Source of the DNA: JAGVJT01 sp964513205
GTDB lineage: Bacteria; Pseudomonadota; Gammaproteobacteria; Legionellales; Legionellaceae
Direction: 5' to 3'
DNA length: 64,000 nucleotides
NCBI GenBank assembly: GCA_964513205.1
Contig: CAZELP010000009.1
Span: 1 to 64,000 of the forward strand
In this document: one piece after another, positions 16,501 through 24,188 of the stretch
Numbering within the stretch: position 1 is the first letter of the stretch
Layout of the letters: the number at the start of each line of letters is the position of its first letter
Translations under genes and position numbers: made by a program
Notes under the pieces: generated by a model
The model's input: the letters and a program-made list of their open reading frames with translations, nothing else
Database searches by the model: none
What the model was told of the DNA's origin: nothing

Positions 16501-17774
16501 CTAATGCAGCCCTCATGAACACCACTCTGGCTTATCCATTGATTCGCCTTGACTATAATCTTCCTTTAAGAAATCACAGTGCCAAATTTTTACTTGATTT
16601 CAATCAAGACACAGGAGAGATAACTTTTAATGTTAAATTTTTTGGTCACAATGCTAATAATCGCATGAATACTATTGCTAATTTTGCACTATTGGAAAGT
16701 ACTTTTCTTGAAATCAAAACCATACGTCAACCAAAATACAATGAACGCTCAGAACTATTAGAATGGACGTGGGCTTTTGATAGTGCACAAATGCAAAAAA
16801 TAGTGACGAATTTACATGCAATGATTCAAGATTACGCTGACATGACATACTATGAATTTAGAAATGAAGCAAAATTCATGAGTCAACTCCTAGATAGACA
16901 TCAAGATTTCCAATTGCCACTATCTAAGAATATACCCGAGAAATTTTTATCATTTCTCAATGAACTACCGCTGGAGGAAAAACTGCTGCCTATCACGGTG
17001 AGGTTTGGACTTAGTACGATCAAGTTTCTTGCTAAATCAAAAATGAGATTAATCAATTCTTCTGAAAGTGAACAATCAATTCAGTTAACCTACATGCTAA
17101 ACGTTAATCTACAAGAGCACCCTCATTCCTGTGATCATTTGTTATGTATTACGATGGATTACAATCGTCCGGACAACACGGTTGATTTTCACATTAGTAT
17201 TTCTGGCTTTAAAGACCAAAGTTTACCTGGTGCAGATATTGTGTTGGAACCGATTCTCCTTTGTGCTGAATTGGAGGGGGCATTGTTAGACGCACAAATT
17301 ATTACCTACCCTCATTACAATGAATTGAACAAAGAGATAGATTGGTGTTGGCGGTTTAGTAACGATGATCATTTGTCTGAAATAGCGAAGCCCTTAGTAG
17401 AAAGCCTTATCAATTATGCTTATTTCAAACCTGATTTATATAAGCTACTTCGAATTTATACTGGAATAACAAAATCACCTGCCAGATTTGAACAGATCAC
17501 TCAATGTGTTAAAGATTATTTTGAGCAAGGTAAACATGTTTGTGGCACAATAGGCCGACCTAATAGGCCCATTAAAGAATGGATTACACTAAGTACGCTC
17601 AAAGAGGAGTTCCCTCCGGAGCTCTTACCCGCAGCAGAAGCCCTGCATTTATTTGATAAGCCTGAAGACAAGAAAAAATTAATTCAAGTACAGCAGTCAA
17701 TCAGGGAAGGTATCCAGAAATTAAAGGAAGGTGATGACAAGACTGTTTCCAAGGGAACTGGTTCAAAGATTTAG
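13518..17774 (+). CDS. large PEP-synthase/PPDK-like multidomain protein with unique C-terminus
   Basis: A 1418-residue protein. Residues 1-340 are a PPDK_N-type ATP-binding domain: MVRSTGKEDA (about residue 129), PVVSGVMYTSPAG, and MPMDVEFVYD leading into LVQARPIPP. Residues about 350-455 resemble the swivelling phosphohistidine domain, with APQTSHEAAQFNSMGIPVL and His415 at the phosphorylated position. The PEP/pyruvate TIM barrel expected next is missing. Instead there are about 950 residues of unknown sequence, including an internal duplication (about 1008-1115 and 1190-1305, both ending in a PxYNE...W.W pattern). ATP-driven phosphotransfer to an unknown acceptor is inferred, as in rifampin phosphotransferase, which also couples these two domains to a third. 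GTG 13518 or ATG 13530 may be the start. Flanks look like insertion scars. Confidence 0.75.
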   Translation: MKCTMKTKLELTETIGNKAANLVVLESMIKDYAGSLSQLKTLTVAVPQICPLAHHDIFEHLTKHAPDWVNLWAQFKTAQGAESKNLTADAAEILKNLRLLIKDTFVRHPYTFDELSDFLKTMDPDSLLMVRSTGKEDAVDIANPGGNESVASVRQDPLSISNAIGTVVASYFSDKSLLQRLSGKQDILEDAFMPVLIQKMISEVADNADNPVVSGVMYTSPAGIQIQMAPGHGEYIVNSKGPFDTVYVSREHVVHAEINEKKKRLVPAESGLTWQANPTALATNLSIDRRVAAEIAIVGRCIQDYYEMPMDVEFVYDPALHSFCLVQARPIPPGSSKLIPPSSIAPTQVIFVKEHGEMMKAQVITPAGNAAQIITKPEEILITGNISDALDTYLHNQDNVFKAVVISEKAPQTSHEAAQFNSMGIPVLQVSASQLKDLEERMQKPDPVLIIDPQRKSIIDWTKNIKNHAKAQEEIHAAGIIEEGLFQSSLSIYESLLPVFKAHPINIKPVSDDVSSSIGDLIEKSNSEDLNISEQAFNALMQRLFRDLTTSAVTPVSLYESFEQLKANKSTVALKKIVSQLYHLARDTSETVEMQMLYKLIFQHAVINAAEIASAINNPAITQQEWLDSVARLELLVTAPFNPALQTNSIHQLLEIKQSREKASKVAGFKNLTDEQQQYFTSFFQLKKLIVNDDMKEKWTKFALETCKKSPKYQALATLMYFLHENGITADWLNSYFDPKKSIASMGTECSKIIEELRPLNLLDIRNTINVWEKRLAEWSNPKNFDELYADYIKDVTAMIERLDTTNNSHPLTQKTVLKAVQDLTEMMDKTIKSLKGSPEYREHNDLLVERFYALLKPYKSLMDKWVSQVPTTEFKQRSYGPSLKEIMLTSINQCFSNLEHNHDSRQINPSGCVNIPSITIDSVADFGRGFNMDVITLEDLFSLIHQNTLIATTTLGKDTQIKLEQLPAPLLAIHQELAVKNYKNTDVTNTIDTTNAALMNTTLAYPLIRLDYNLPLRNHSAKFLLDFNQDTGEITFNVKFFGHNANNRMNTIANFALLESTFLEIKTIRQPKYNERSELLEWTWAFDSAQMQKIVTNLHAMIQDYADMTYYEFRNEAKFMSQLLDRHQDFQLPLSKNIPEKFLSFLNELPLEEKLLPITVRFGLSTIKFLAKSKMRLINSSESEQSIQLTYMLNVNLQEHPHSCDHLLCITMDYNRPDNTVDFHISISGFKDQSLPGADIVLEPILLCAELEGALLDAQIITYPHYNELNKEIDWCWRFSNDDHLSEIAKPLVESLINYAYFKPDLYKLLRIYTGITKSPARFEQITQCVKDYFEQGKHVCGTIGRPNRPIKEWITLSTLKEEFPPELLPAAEALHLFDKPEDKKKLIQVQQSIREGIQKLKEGDDKTVSKGTGSKI

Positions 17775-17795
17775 ACCTCTGGTATGAATCTATTT

Positions 17796-17844
17796 AGACA
17801 ACGTCCCTGAAGTTTTTTTACGCAATACGTCAGGGACGTTGTCT
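17796..17844 (+). terminator. long inverted repeat after the PEP-synthase-like gene
   Basis: Perfect 15-base arms (AGACAACGTCCCTGA at 17796-17810; complement at 17830-17844) enclose a 19-base loop. There is no T run after it, so it may be a terminator or the trace of a mobile element. Confidence 0.5.
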
Positions 17845-17856
17845 ATAACTTTCAAA

Positions 17857-17925
17857 TTATTGGCGTTTCCTAAGCTCAGCGCGGGCGGGAACGACGTATT
17901 CGACATCTTTCGCGACACCGAGGTT
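17857..17925 (-). pseudogene. possible C-terminal gene fragment
   Basis: Reading on the minus strand, about 22 codons (NLGVAKDVEYVV then PARAELRKRQ and a stop) have protein-like composition and much higher GC than the neighbours. Upstream the frame is closed at once by a stop. It looks like the tail of a lost foreign gene; chance cannot be excluded. Confidence 0.3.
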
Positions 17926-17950
17926 TTATCCACAGATTCTGTGGATAAAA
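17924..17950. promoter_or_regulatory. palindrome made of two inverted perfect DnaA boxes
   Basis: TTATCCACA (17926-17934) and TGTGGATAA (17940-17948) face each other across GATTC, extending to 11-base arms. Both match the DnaA consensus exactly. Located between convergent genes, so promoter control is unlikely; it may titrate DnaA or simply form a hairpin. Confidence 0.5.
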
Positions 17951-17993
17951 CTGTGTGTAGGGTGGTAAAAGTATGAATAAGTTTTGTGTCTGA

Positions 17994-20345
17994 TTAAAAT
18001 AAGCTTTCTTGGTTCAAATCTTGTGGCAGATTGCTTTCGGGTGCCGCATTATCATAAGTTGGAATTTCACTTTCTCGAAAGTACTCCAACACGCCTTGAG
18101 TCGGATTTTTGGCTTTCAGACCTGTTTGTGGGTTAATGTATTCTGTAACTATACTAAGTGGTGGCTTAATTTCGTGCTCTGGATAATCTTGCAGGGCTGT
18201 GCGCATGAAATCAATCCACAGCGGAAGAGCAAGTCTTGCCCCATATTCATGAACAGAAATAGGGGTGTCATAACCAACCCAAGTTACCGCAACCAGATCA
18301 GCGTTGTATCCACAAAACCAAGCGTCAACTTGGTCGTTTGTTGTCCCGGTTTTTCCCGCGATGTCATGACGGTTTAATGCCCGAGCTTCTTTGGCCGTAC
18401 CTCTTTGAATCACATCTTGCATGGCAGTATGCATCAGAAAAGCAATATCTTCGGGTAATACATGAGGTGCTATATCGGTTCTCTCGTTGGGTTTCTCATG
18501 TGGATAAGGACTGTGAATCGGACGTGTTTCAATCAGTATATTCCCTTCAAGATCAACAATCCTATCGATTAAATAGGGTTCAATTTTGTATCCGCCATTT
18601 GCAAAAACAGCATACGCTGTTGCCAATTCAATTGGACTAGCGGACAGTGTGCCCAATGCAAGAGAGAGGGAATGCGGTAAACTATTTTTGTTAAAACCAA
18701 ATCGAGAAATAAAATCGACGGCATAGTCAATTCCTATGTCGTCTAAAATACGGATTGACACTAAATTTTTGGAGTGGACGAGCGCCTCTCGTAAACGGGT
18801 CGGTCCCGAAAATTGGTGATCAACGTTATGCGGTCGCCAAGAGTTCACTAAACTTGGATCATCCACAACAATTGGCGCATCATTGATAATGGAGGCCATT
18901 GAATAACCTTTATTGAGTGCTGCTGCATATAAAAATGGCTTAAAACTTGAACCCGGTTGGCGACCAGATTGAATGGCTCGATTAAATTTACTTCGAGGAA
19001 AATTAAAACCTCCAACCAGTGCTTGAATTGCACCGTTGCTGGGATTGATGGCCACAAGTGCGGCTTCAATTTGTGGTACTTGGCTGAGTTTCCATGTTTC
19101 TGCTATTTTTTGTACATATACAACATCACCCACATGCACTATATCGTGTGCATTTTGAGGGGAACGTCCAACCCAGCCTTCTTTTAAAGCAGGCCGAGCC
19201 CATGACAGACCTGGCCATTCAATGGCAATCGTTTGATTTTGAGAGGTGACAACTTGTATCGAACGAGACTGGACTGATGTGACAATTGCAGGCTCAAGAT
19301 CGTTTACCTGAGGGTAAGGACTCAACGCACGATGGACATTGGGCGCAGAAAAATCAGCTAAGTCAATGCGCCCGGTAGGACCTCGATAACCATGACGTTG
19401 ATCGTATGCCAATACGTGCTTTTCTACACTTTCATTTGCTGATTTTTGAAGTTTACTCTGAATTGTTGCATAAACTTTATAGCCTTTACTATAAATCTCT
19501 GGGCCAAATTTATCGTATAAAGATTGGCGAATCATCTCCGCAACATATGGCGCATTCGCTTCGAGTGTTGTGCTGTGGAAGTATGCACGAACAGGCTCTT
19601 GGATGGCCTCTTGGTGCTGTGCTTCTGTAATAATGTGTTCTTCTAACATTCGATCGAGCACGTGATTTCGTCTGTTTTTTGCAGCGGCTGGATTTGCAAT
19701 AGGATTTTGTGTGCTTGGGGCTTGTGGTAATCCTGCAATCATTGCCATTTGTGCCAGAGAAAGTTCTTTTAGTGTTTTTCCGTAATAAATCTGTGCAGCT
19801 GCTTCGACACCGTATGCGCGACTACCTAAGTAAATCTTATTGAGATAAAGCTCCAAAATTTTTTCTTTGGGGAGTTCGCGATCAATTCGAATGGCGAGTA
19901 GAATTTCGTTAAACTTTCTCAGAAATGTTTTTTTCCGATTGAGAAAAAAGTTTCGGGCAACCTGCATGGTGATTGTACTTCCACCTTGAGATTTTGTGCC
20001 AGTTTGGATCATGCGAATAGTGGCTCGTCCAAGACCAAAAATATCGACCCCAGGATGCTCAAAAAATCGTTGATCCTCTGTGACCAAAAGCGCTTGAATT
20101 AATGCGGATGGAATTTGATCATATGTCACCGGAATACGTTTCTTCTCTCCGTACTCTTGAATTAAGAGCCCATCATTTGTGTAAATTTGTAGGGGAACCT
20201 CCAGTTGAACTGTTTTTAGAGATTCTACGTCTGGCAATTGGCTTTCAAGATAAATGTACGCAAACACAATGCAAACAGACATTAAGAAGCCAAGACTTAG
20301 GAGCGCCCAAAGTCCTGTGCGCCAAAAAAAAGGAGATTTTTTCAT
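17994..20345 (-). CDS. mrcA: penicillin-binding protein 1A (bifunctional transglycosylase/transpeptidase)
   Basis: Class A PBP that polymerises and cross-links peptidoglycan. A cytoplasmic tail and one membrane anchor (ALLSLGFLMSVCIVFAYIYL) are followed by the glycosyltransferase domain (EDQRFFEHPGVD, GGSTITMQ) and the transpeptidase domain with the SxxK motif GSSFKPF, SKN and KTGTT. About 783 residues, normal for PBP1A. The ATG at 20345 is chosen because the longer frame (TTG at 20405) starts inside a promoter-like sequence and has no ribosome site. It faces the PEP-synthase-like gene tail to tail. It is not next to pilM, unlike in many gammaproteobacteria. Confidence 0.95.
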   Translation of the reverse strand: MKKSPFFWRTGLWALLSLGFLMSVCIVFAYIYLESQLPDVESLKTVQLEVPLQIYTNDGLLIQEYGEKKRIPVTYDQIPSALIQALLVTEDQRFFEHPGVDIFGLGRATIRMIQTGTKSQGGSTITMQVARNFFLNRKKTFLRKFNEILLAIRIDRELPKEKILELYLNKIYLGSRAYGVEAAAQIYYGKTLKELSLAQMAMIAGLPQAPSTQNPIANPAAAKNRRNHVLDRMLEEHIITEAQHQEAIQEPVRAYFHSTTLEANAPYVAEMIRQSLYDKFGPEIYSKGYKVYATIQSKLQKSANESVEKHVLAYDQRHGYRGPTGRIDLADFSAPNVHRALSPYPQVNDLEPAIVTSVQSRSIQVVTSQNQTIAIEWPGLSWARPALKEGWVGRSPQNAHDIVHVGDVVYVQKIAETWKLSQVPQIEAALVAINPSNGAIQALVGGFNFPRSKFNRAIQSGRQPGSSFKPFLYAAALNKGYSMASIINDAPIVVDDPSLVNSWRPHNVDHQFSGPTRLREALVHSKNLVSIRILDDIGIDYAVDFISRFGFNKNSLPHSLSLALGTLSASPIELATAYAVFANGGYKIEPYLIDRIVDLEGNILIETRPIHSPYPHEKPNERTDIAPHVLPEDIAFLMHTAMQDVIQRGTAKEARALNRHDIAGKTGTTNDQVDAWFCGYNADLVAVTWVGYDTPISVHEYGARLALPLWIDFMRTALQDYPEHEIKPPLSIVTEYINPQTGLKAKNPTQGVLEYFRESEIPTYDNAAPESNLPQDLNQESLF

Positions 20346-20375
20346 GACGAGAGGGTCGAGTGGAGGAATCTTAGC

Positions 20376-20405
20376 AGTATACCTGTGTTTATGGTCTTTT
20401 GACAA
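20376..20405 (-). promoter_or_regulatory. sigma-70-like promoter of mrcA
   Basis: On the minus strand, TTGTCA (20400-20405) and TATACT (20376-20381) are 18 bases apart, about 30 bases upstream of the ATG at 20345. This decides against the TTG start at 20405. Confidence 0.6.
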
Positions 20406-20443
20406 TTGTTCATTTGTCTAAACAAAGTAAGCACCTCTGAACC

Positions 20444-20479
20444 AGACTTTGGAGTTTGAAAAGAGATTTTCCAAAGTCT
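20444..20479. terminator. inverted repeat downstream of yjdM
   Basis: Ten-base perfect arms (AGACTTTGGA and its complement) separated by 16 bases, immediately after the stop of the yjdM-like gene. No T run, so termination is a guess. Confidence 0.35.
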
Positions 20480-20493
20480 GTGAGATTGAAAAC

Positions 20494-20829
20494 TTAGATA
20501 ATTTTTTTGACAAATTCAGATTTGAGTTTCATGGGGCCGATGCCATCGATTTTGCAGTCAATGTTATGGTCACCTTCGACTAAACGAATATTTTTAACTT
20601 TTGTCCCCATTTTTACCACTTGTGACGAGCCCTTGATTTTTAGATCTTTAATAACCGAAATACTATCGCCGTCGGCAAGTGGCGTTCCATACGCATCTTG
20701 GATGATTTTTTCTTCTGGAGATGACGTCTGCGCAGACCATTCATGTCCACAATTAGGGCAAACCAAAAGATGCTGATCTTCGTATGCGTAGTCACAATCG
20801 CATTTTGGGCAGTTGGGGATGTTGTTCAA
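20494..20829 (-). CDS. yjdM: zinc-ribbon protein YjdM (PhnA family)
   Basis: 111 residues, the standard length. An N-terminal zinc ribbon (CPKC...CPNCGHEW, residues 8-31) is joined to the SH3-like PhnA domain (GTPLADGDSISVIKDLKIKG, with the closing KLKSEFVKK). Despite the old name PhnA, these proteins are not shown to act in phosphonate use in most bacteria, and no phn genes are nearby. It lies between mrcA and the coiled-coil protein on the same strand. Confidence 0.93.
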   Translation of the reverse strand: MNNIPNCPKCDCDYAYEDQHLLVCPNCGHEWSAQTSSPEEKIIQDAYGTPLADGDSISVIKDLKIKGSSQVVKMGTKVKNIRLVEGDHNIDCKIDGIGPMKLKSEFVKKII

Positions 20830-20868
20830 AATAAAATCCTATTTTTATCAAATGATCACCATTATATC

Positions 20869-22719
20869 TCAATTTCGGATTGATTTAGATTTTTTTAATA
20901 TGATTTCTCGTGTTTCAGATAAAGCCTCTTCATAAGAAAATGAGAGGTGCTTCATATTGTTATTGTAGGCACTTTTATTTGAAAAGCGAATTTTATCTGG
21001 ATATGAGCGAGGTATTTCAAGATCCAATGCCTCAACAGACAGCGGTATTTCAAAATCCTCATATCGCACATATGAGGAGTGATGTTTTTTTCTGTCTTTA
21101 TAATACTTATTGTATAAGAAAAAATATCCTATCGGGTGAGGATGAGTTGGGAAACAATCTTGTTCCACAGGAAGATTTAATTTGAGACATTGAGAGTGAG
21201 CGTATATGGGCATTGAACAATACTTCATCATGATATGGAGCATTTGTTTCGACTCTTTAGCATGTTTGAGTTGAAGGGATGCGATCATTTGTAAAATAAG
21301 AGCGATTACTTCTTTATCTGGAAAACCTTTTTGACTCATTTCGATGGCGGTGAATATGATGGGGATGTGGTCAGTTTTGATATAACTGGCATTGGATATT
21401 TTTTCTGAGTTTGAGCTTGATAAGATTGCTTGAAAAAATGATTTAAATGGCGAAGAATATTTTTCTTGAAGGTCTTCAAGCAAATAAAAATGCTGCATGA
21501 CATATTCAGAAGGCAGCGAGGGATTCTCATTGTATTCATTCCCACTCCCACTCAAAAAATGATGCATCTCGGATATTTTTTCTTCAATATTTTGTTTTAA
21601 TTGCGCCCATCGTTCGTTATCGAAGGTTTTTTGAGGTGTGATTTTTTTCAGTATATCATTTTGAAAATGATAATGTGCGATGTAGCAGTTCATCTCATTA
21701 GATATTTTTTTCTCAATCTGAGTGATTTTTTCAGAATATGAATGGAAGATTTTTTCTTCTGAACCGACACCGGCTTGTAATTTTTTAATTTTTAAAATCT
21801 GAGCCTGGCTTTCTTGTATTGATTTTTTGATGTTTTCCAGCTCTATTTCGATTTGTTCATTTTCTGTATTTAAATGATTTACAATATCAAAATATTCGTT
21901 TGCTTTTAATAATTTGAATAGTTCAACGATCACATCCATTTTAGGACGAGTAGAATGAGAAAATGTTTTCAGTAAAATGACACGCTCATCATTTTTTATG
22001 TATTCTGGATAATCTCGAAAACAATCGTACAAGAGTTTTATAAAATGCGCATCAAAATAAACAAACCAGTTTGAGAAGAATTCTTTTGACGCCAAATCAG
22101 GAGATAAATTCAAATCGATGGTATTTCGTAAAAAAGTAACGGAGATGAGCATGCTGATGTAGACGTGAATCATTTCCTCTGTGTATTCATTTTTTTTGTC
22201 GCGATGACCTTCTGAAAAATATTGTTTGAAGCATGAAAGCACAAAATTTAATGACACCAAACTTAGTTGCTCTTTTAGTGTATCCGCAGAAGCCTGTTGT
22301 GTTACATTTTCTTTAATTACCCAATAAAAGTATCGTTCGATGATGAGGAGTGTGGTGAGATCGATAGCTGTTGTTTCTTCTGGATTTTGTTCGAATCTTT
22401 TTTCAAATCGGCCTAATGTGGCTTGAAAAAACGCATAAGCGTTTGGCTCACTGATGGGCATTTGGAAGGTATAATGCTGCAATAGCAGATCTTTATAGGC
22501 TTCTTTTGCAATTTTATCTTGAACATGTTGGTGAACTAGCATGTCGATTTTATTCATGGCTTTTTCAAAAATGCCAGGATGTGACACATTCTTTTGATGA
22601 TGTTCATCTAAAAGAGGTTGTAGTTGGTCCATTAAATATTCAATCAAGTTAATGGTGGGTTTGGATAGGGTATTCTCTTTTTTTGCTTTTTGTTTTTTCG
22701 TCATGATTTTAAATTGCAC
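20869..22719 (-). CDS. hypothetical coiled-coil protein
   Basis: 616 residues with no recognised family. It is Lys/Glu-rich, with no signal peptide. Helical throughout, with a likely coiled coil at about 285-345 (NTENEQIEIELENIKK, SQAQILKIKKLQ). The N-terminus begins with basic KKQKAKKE. Start is GTG 22719 or ATG 22704; neither has a good ribosome site. Divergent from the TALE-like repeat gene, sharing an 86-128-base upstream region. Size, coiled coil and lack of homologues I recognise would fit a secreted effector, but nothing proves this. Confidence 0.7.
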   Translation of the reverse strand: MQFKIMTKKQKAKKENTLSKPTINLIEYLMDQLQPLLDEHHQKNVSHPGIFEKAMNKIDMLVHQHVQDKIAKEAYKDLLLQHYTFQMPISEPNAYAFFQATLGRFEKRFEQNPEETTAIDLTTLLIIERYFYWVIKENVTQQASADTLKEQLSLVSLNFVLSCFKQYFSEGHRDKKNEYTEEMIHVYISMLISVTFLRNTIDLNLSPDLASKEFFSNWFVYFDAHFIKLLYDCFRDYPEYIKNDERVILLKTFSHSTRPKMDVIVELFKLLKANEYFDIVNHLNTENEQIEIELENIKKSIQESQAQILKIKKLQAGVGSEEKIFHSYSEKITQIEKKISNEMNCYIAHYHFQNDILKKITPQKTFDNERWAQLKQNIEEKISEMHHFLSGSGNEYNENPSLPSEYVMQHFYLLEDLQEKYSSPFKSFFQAILSSSNSEKISNASYIKTDHIPIIFTAIEMSQKGFPDKEVIALILQMIASLQLKHAKESKQMLHIMMKYCSMPIYAHSQCLKLNLPVEQDCFPTHPHPIGYFFLYNKYYKDRKKHHSSYVRYEDFEIPLSVEALDLEIPRSYPDKIRFSNKSAYNNNMKHLSFSYEEALSETREIILKKSKSIRN

Positions 22720-22786
22720 ATAAAAATAAGGTCAGTATTTTCGCTTTAATTTATTTTTATGTCAAAGTGATCTAAAAAATGATCTT

Positions 22787-22815
22787 TTGATTGTTTTGTG
22801 TTTAAATGGTATTAT
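22787..22815 (+). promoter_or_regulatory. sigma-70-like promoter of the TALE-like repeat gene
   Basis: TTGATT (22787-22792) and TATTAT (22810-22815) are exactly 17 bases apart. The longer frame's ATG at 22806 lies inside this promoter, so the ATG at 22848 is preferred. Confidence 0.6.
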
Positions 22816-22847
22816 GTGATCTATTTTTGAATTTAGTGGTTGTTTTT

Positions 22848-24167
22848 ATGCCTTGCAATACACGCTCTAAACTGAAGTTAGATAAAATTAAGATTACAGA
22901 AGCACGTTATCAAAGAGAGTTGTCGCTGCTTTTAGAAAAAGGCTTCACAGAAGCACAAGCCAATAGCATGATTATTAAAGAATGCTCGGAAGAGACGATT
23001 GATATCTTATTGCATAACTTCGATTTTTTAATGAGCTTTGATATTGGATTTTCTTTGGATCAAATGGCATTTCTTGCCTCTTTAACAGACTCAAAATTAA
23101 TTTTGGAAAATCTTTTGAAGTATAACCACTCACTGAATTTGATGGGATATTGTCCAGAAGAGAAATTTCAAATAGCCAGCAGTTATAAGCAAGAAAAAGC
23201 GATTGTCTTTGTGGTATGCAATCATTTCTTGTTGCGTAAAAAAGGATATTCTAATCAAGAAATTGTGGACATGATGTCCGATCCTGCAAAATTTGATCAA
23301 CTTAAAAAAATGGTGAATTATCAGATTAAGTTTAGACAAATAGGATTTCGTGAGGATTTTATTGAGCAAACTGTATCCAGGAATTCAAATTGCGCTTTTC
23401 TTGATTCTTTTCTGAAGTCTTTTGAAATATTTAAACTTCGTGGATATACAAATGACCATATTAAAAAAATTGTTGAATCAAATGGTCCTGATGCAATAGG
23501 TTCTATAATCGATTTACACGACCGTTTACTTTTTGAAGGATATCCTGCTGGTAGAATCATTCAAGTTGCTTTCCATGGTGGGATGGATTTAATGGTTGGA
23601 TTGGTTAAGCTACACACAGATTTGAAAAGATTGGGCTATCCTAATGCTGTTATTCTGGCTGATTTAAGTCATTGTGGATTGAGTGCTATTCCTGTATTTC
23701 AGGAGTTTTTTGATTATTTTAAACAAACAAAGCACACTCCATTTTTTGTGTTGAATGTGGTGCGATCAGGCGTTCGTTCCGGTATATTTGAAGCAATGAG
23801 TTATATTTTATCCATGCATAATCAATTGTTGCTTCTGGGATTTAAAGAAAAACAAATCGTGACATTGAGTTTGTTCATCTCACCTACTGATTTGGGTGTG
23901 TTTATTGGGCTTCTATCCAGTTTACAACCCCAAGATTATTCTTGTGATGAAGTACTGAGCATTTTATATGGCCAAGGGATAGAGGGCGTCACTACTTTTG
24001 TGTCACAAAAAATTCAATCTGAAAATCATCAACAAAATAATCAAGTTTTAGACCAGCATTTTCATGATGTGGCTCAATCGATTTCGCAAGGACACCCATT
24101 TTTTCTAAGAGAAAAAGAGCGCGTCCCTGGAAACGATTTATCTCATTCAAATGGATTTAATTTTTAG
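22848..24167 (+). CDS. TALE/BAT-like repeat protein
   Basis: 439 residues from ATG 22848, made almost wholly of 32-35-residue helical repeats. A Gly-Phe/Tyr boundary recurs at residues 33, 68, 101, 134, 167, 200, 232, 264, 332 and 364. A typical unit is YTNDHIKKIVESNGPDAIGS followed by IIDLHDRLLFEG. This matches the layout of BAT repeats of Mycetohabitans (F-S-x-x-D-I-V-K-I-A-G-N-x-G-G..AL..VL.L...L..G) and of Xanthomonas TALEs. The RVD-position pairs here are degenerate (LT, SY, DP, RN, SN, HG, HC). If the fold is right the protein is a superhelix that may bind DNA. mTERF-type repeats are the main alternative. A short unstructured Gln/Asn-rich tail follows. No signal peptide. Confidence 0.6.
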   Translation: MPCNTRSKLKLDKIKITEARYQRELSLLLEKGFTEAQANSMIIKECSEETIDILLHNFDFLMSFDIGFSLDQMAFLASLTDSKLILENLLKYNHSLNLMGYCPEEKFQIASSYKQEKAIVFVVCNHFLLRKKGYSNQEIVDMMSDPAKFDQLKKMVNYQIKFRQIGFREDFIEQTVSRNSNCAFLDSFLKSFEIFKLRGYTNDHIKKIVESNGPDAIGSIIDLHDRLLFEGYPAGRIIQVAFHGGMDLMVGLVKLHTDLKRLGYPNAVILADLSHCGLSAIPVFQEFFDYFKQTKHTPFFVLNVVRSGVRSGIFEAMSYILSMHNQLLLLGFKEKQIVTLSLFISPTDLGVFIGLLSSLQPQDYSCDEVLSILYGQGIEGVTTFVSQKIQSENHQQNNQVLDQHFHDVAQSISQGHPFFLREKERVPGNDLSHSNGFNF

Positions 24168-24188
24168 AATCCATTTGATGATTTTTTT
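24147..24188 (+). terminator. intrinsic terminator overlapping the end of the TALE-like gene
   Basis: Perfect 11-base arms (TCAAATGGATT at 24147-24157; complement at 24168-24178) include the stop codon of the gene in the loop region and are followed by seven T at 24182-24188. Confidence 0.85.

Noticed and set aside
5248..17948. DnaA boxes as a replication origin
   Set aside because: Only three boxes in 12.7 kb, with no dnaA, dnaN, gyrB or AT-rich unwinding region nearby.
20345..20405. mrcA start at TTG 20405
   Set aside because: The segment carries TTGTCA and TATACT with an 18-base spacer and has no ribosome site.
22806..22848. TALE-like gene start at ATG 22806
   Set aside because: It falls between the -35 and -10 of a good promoter match.
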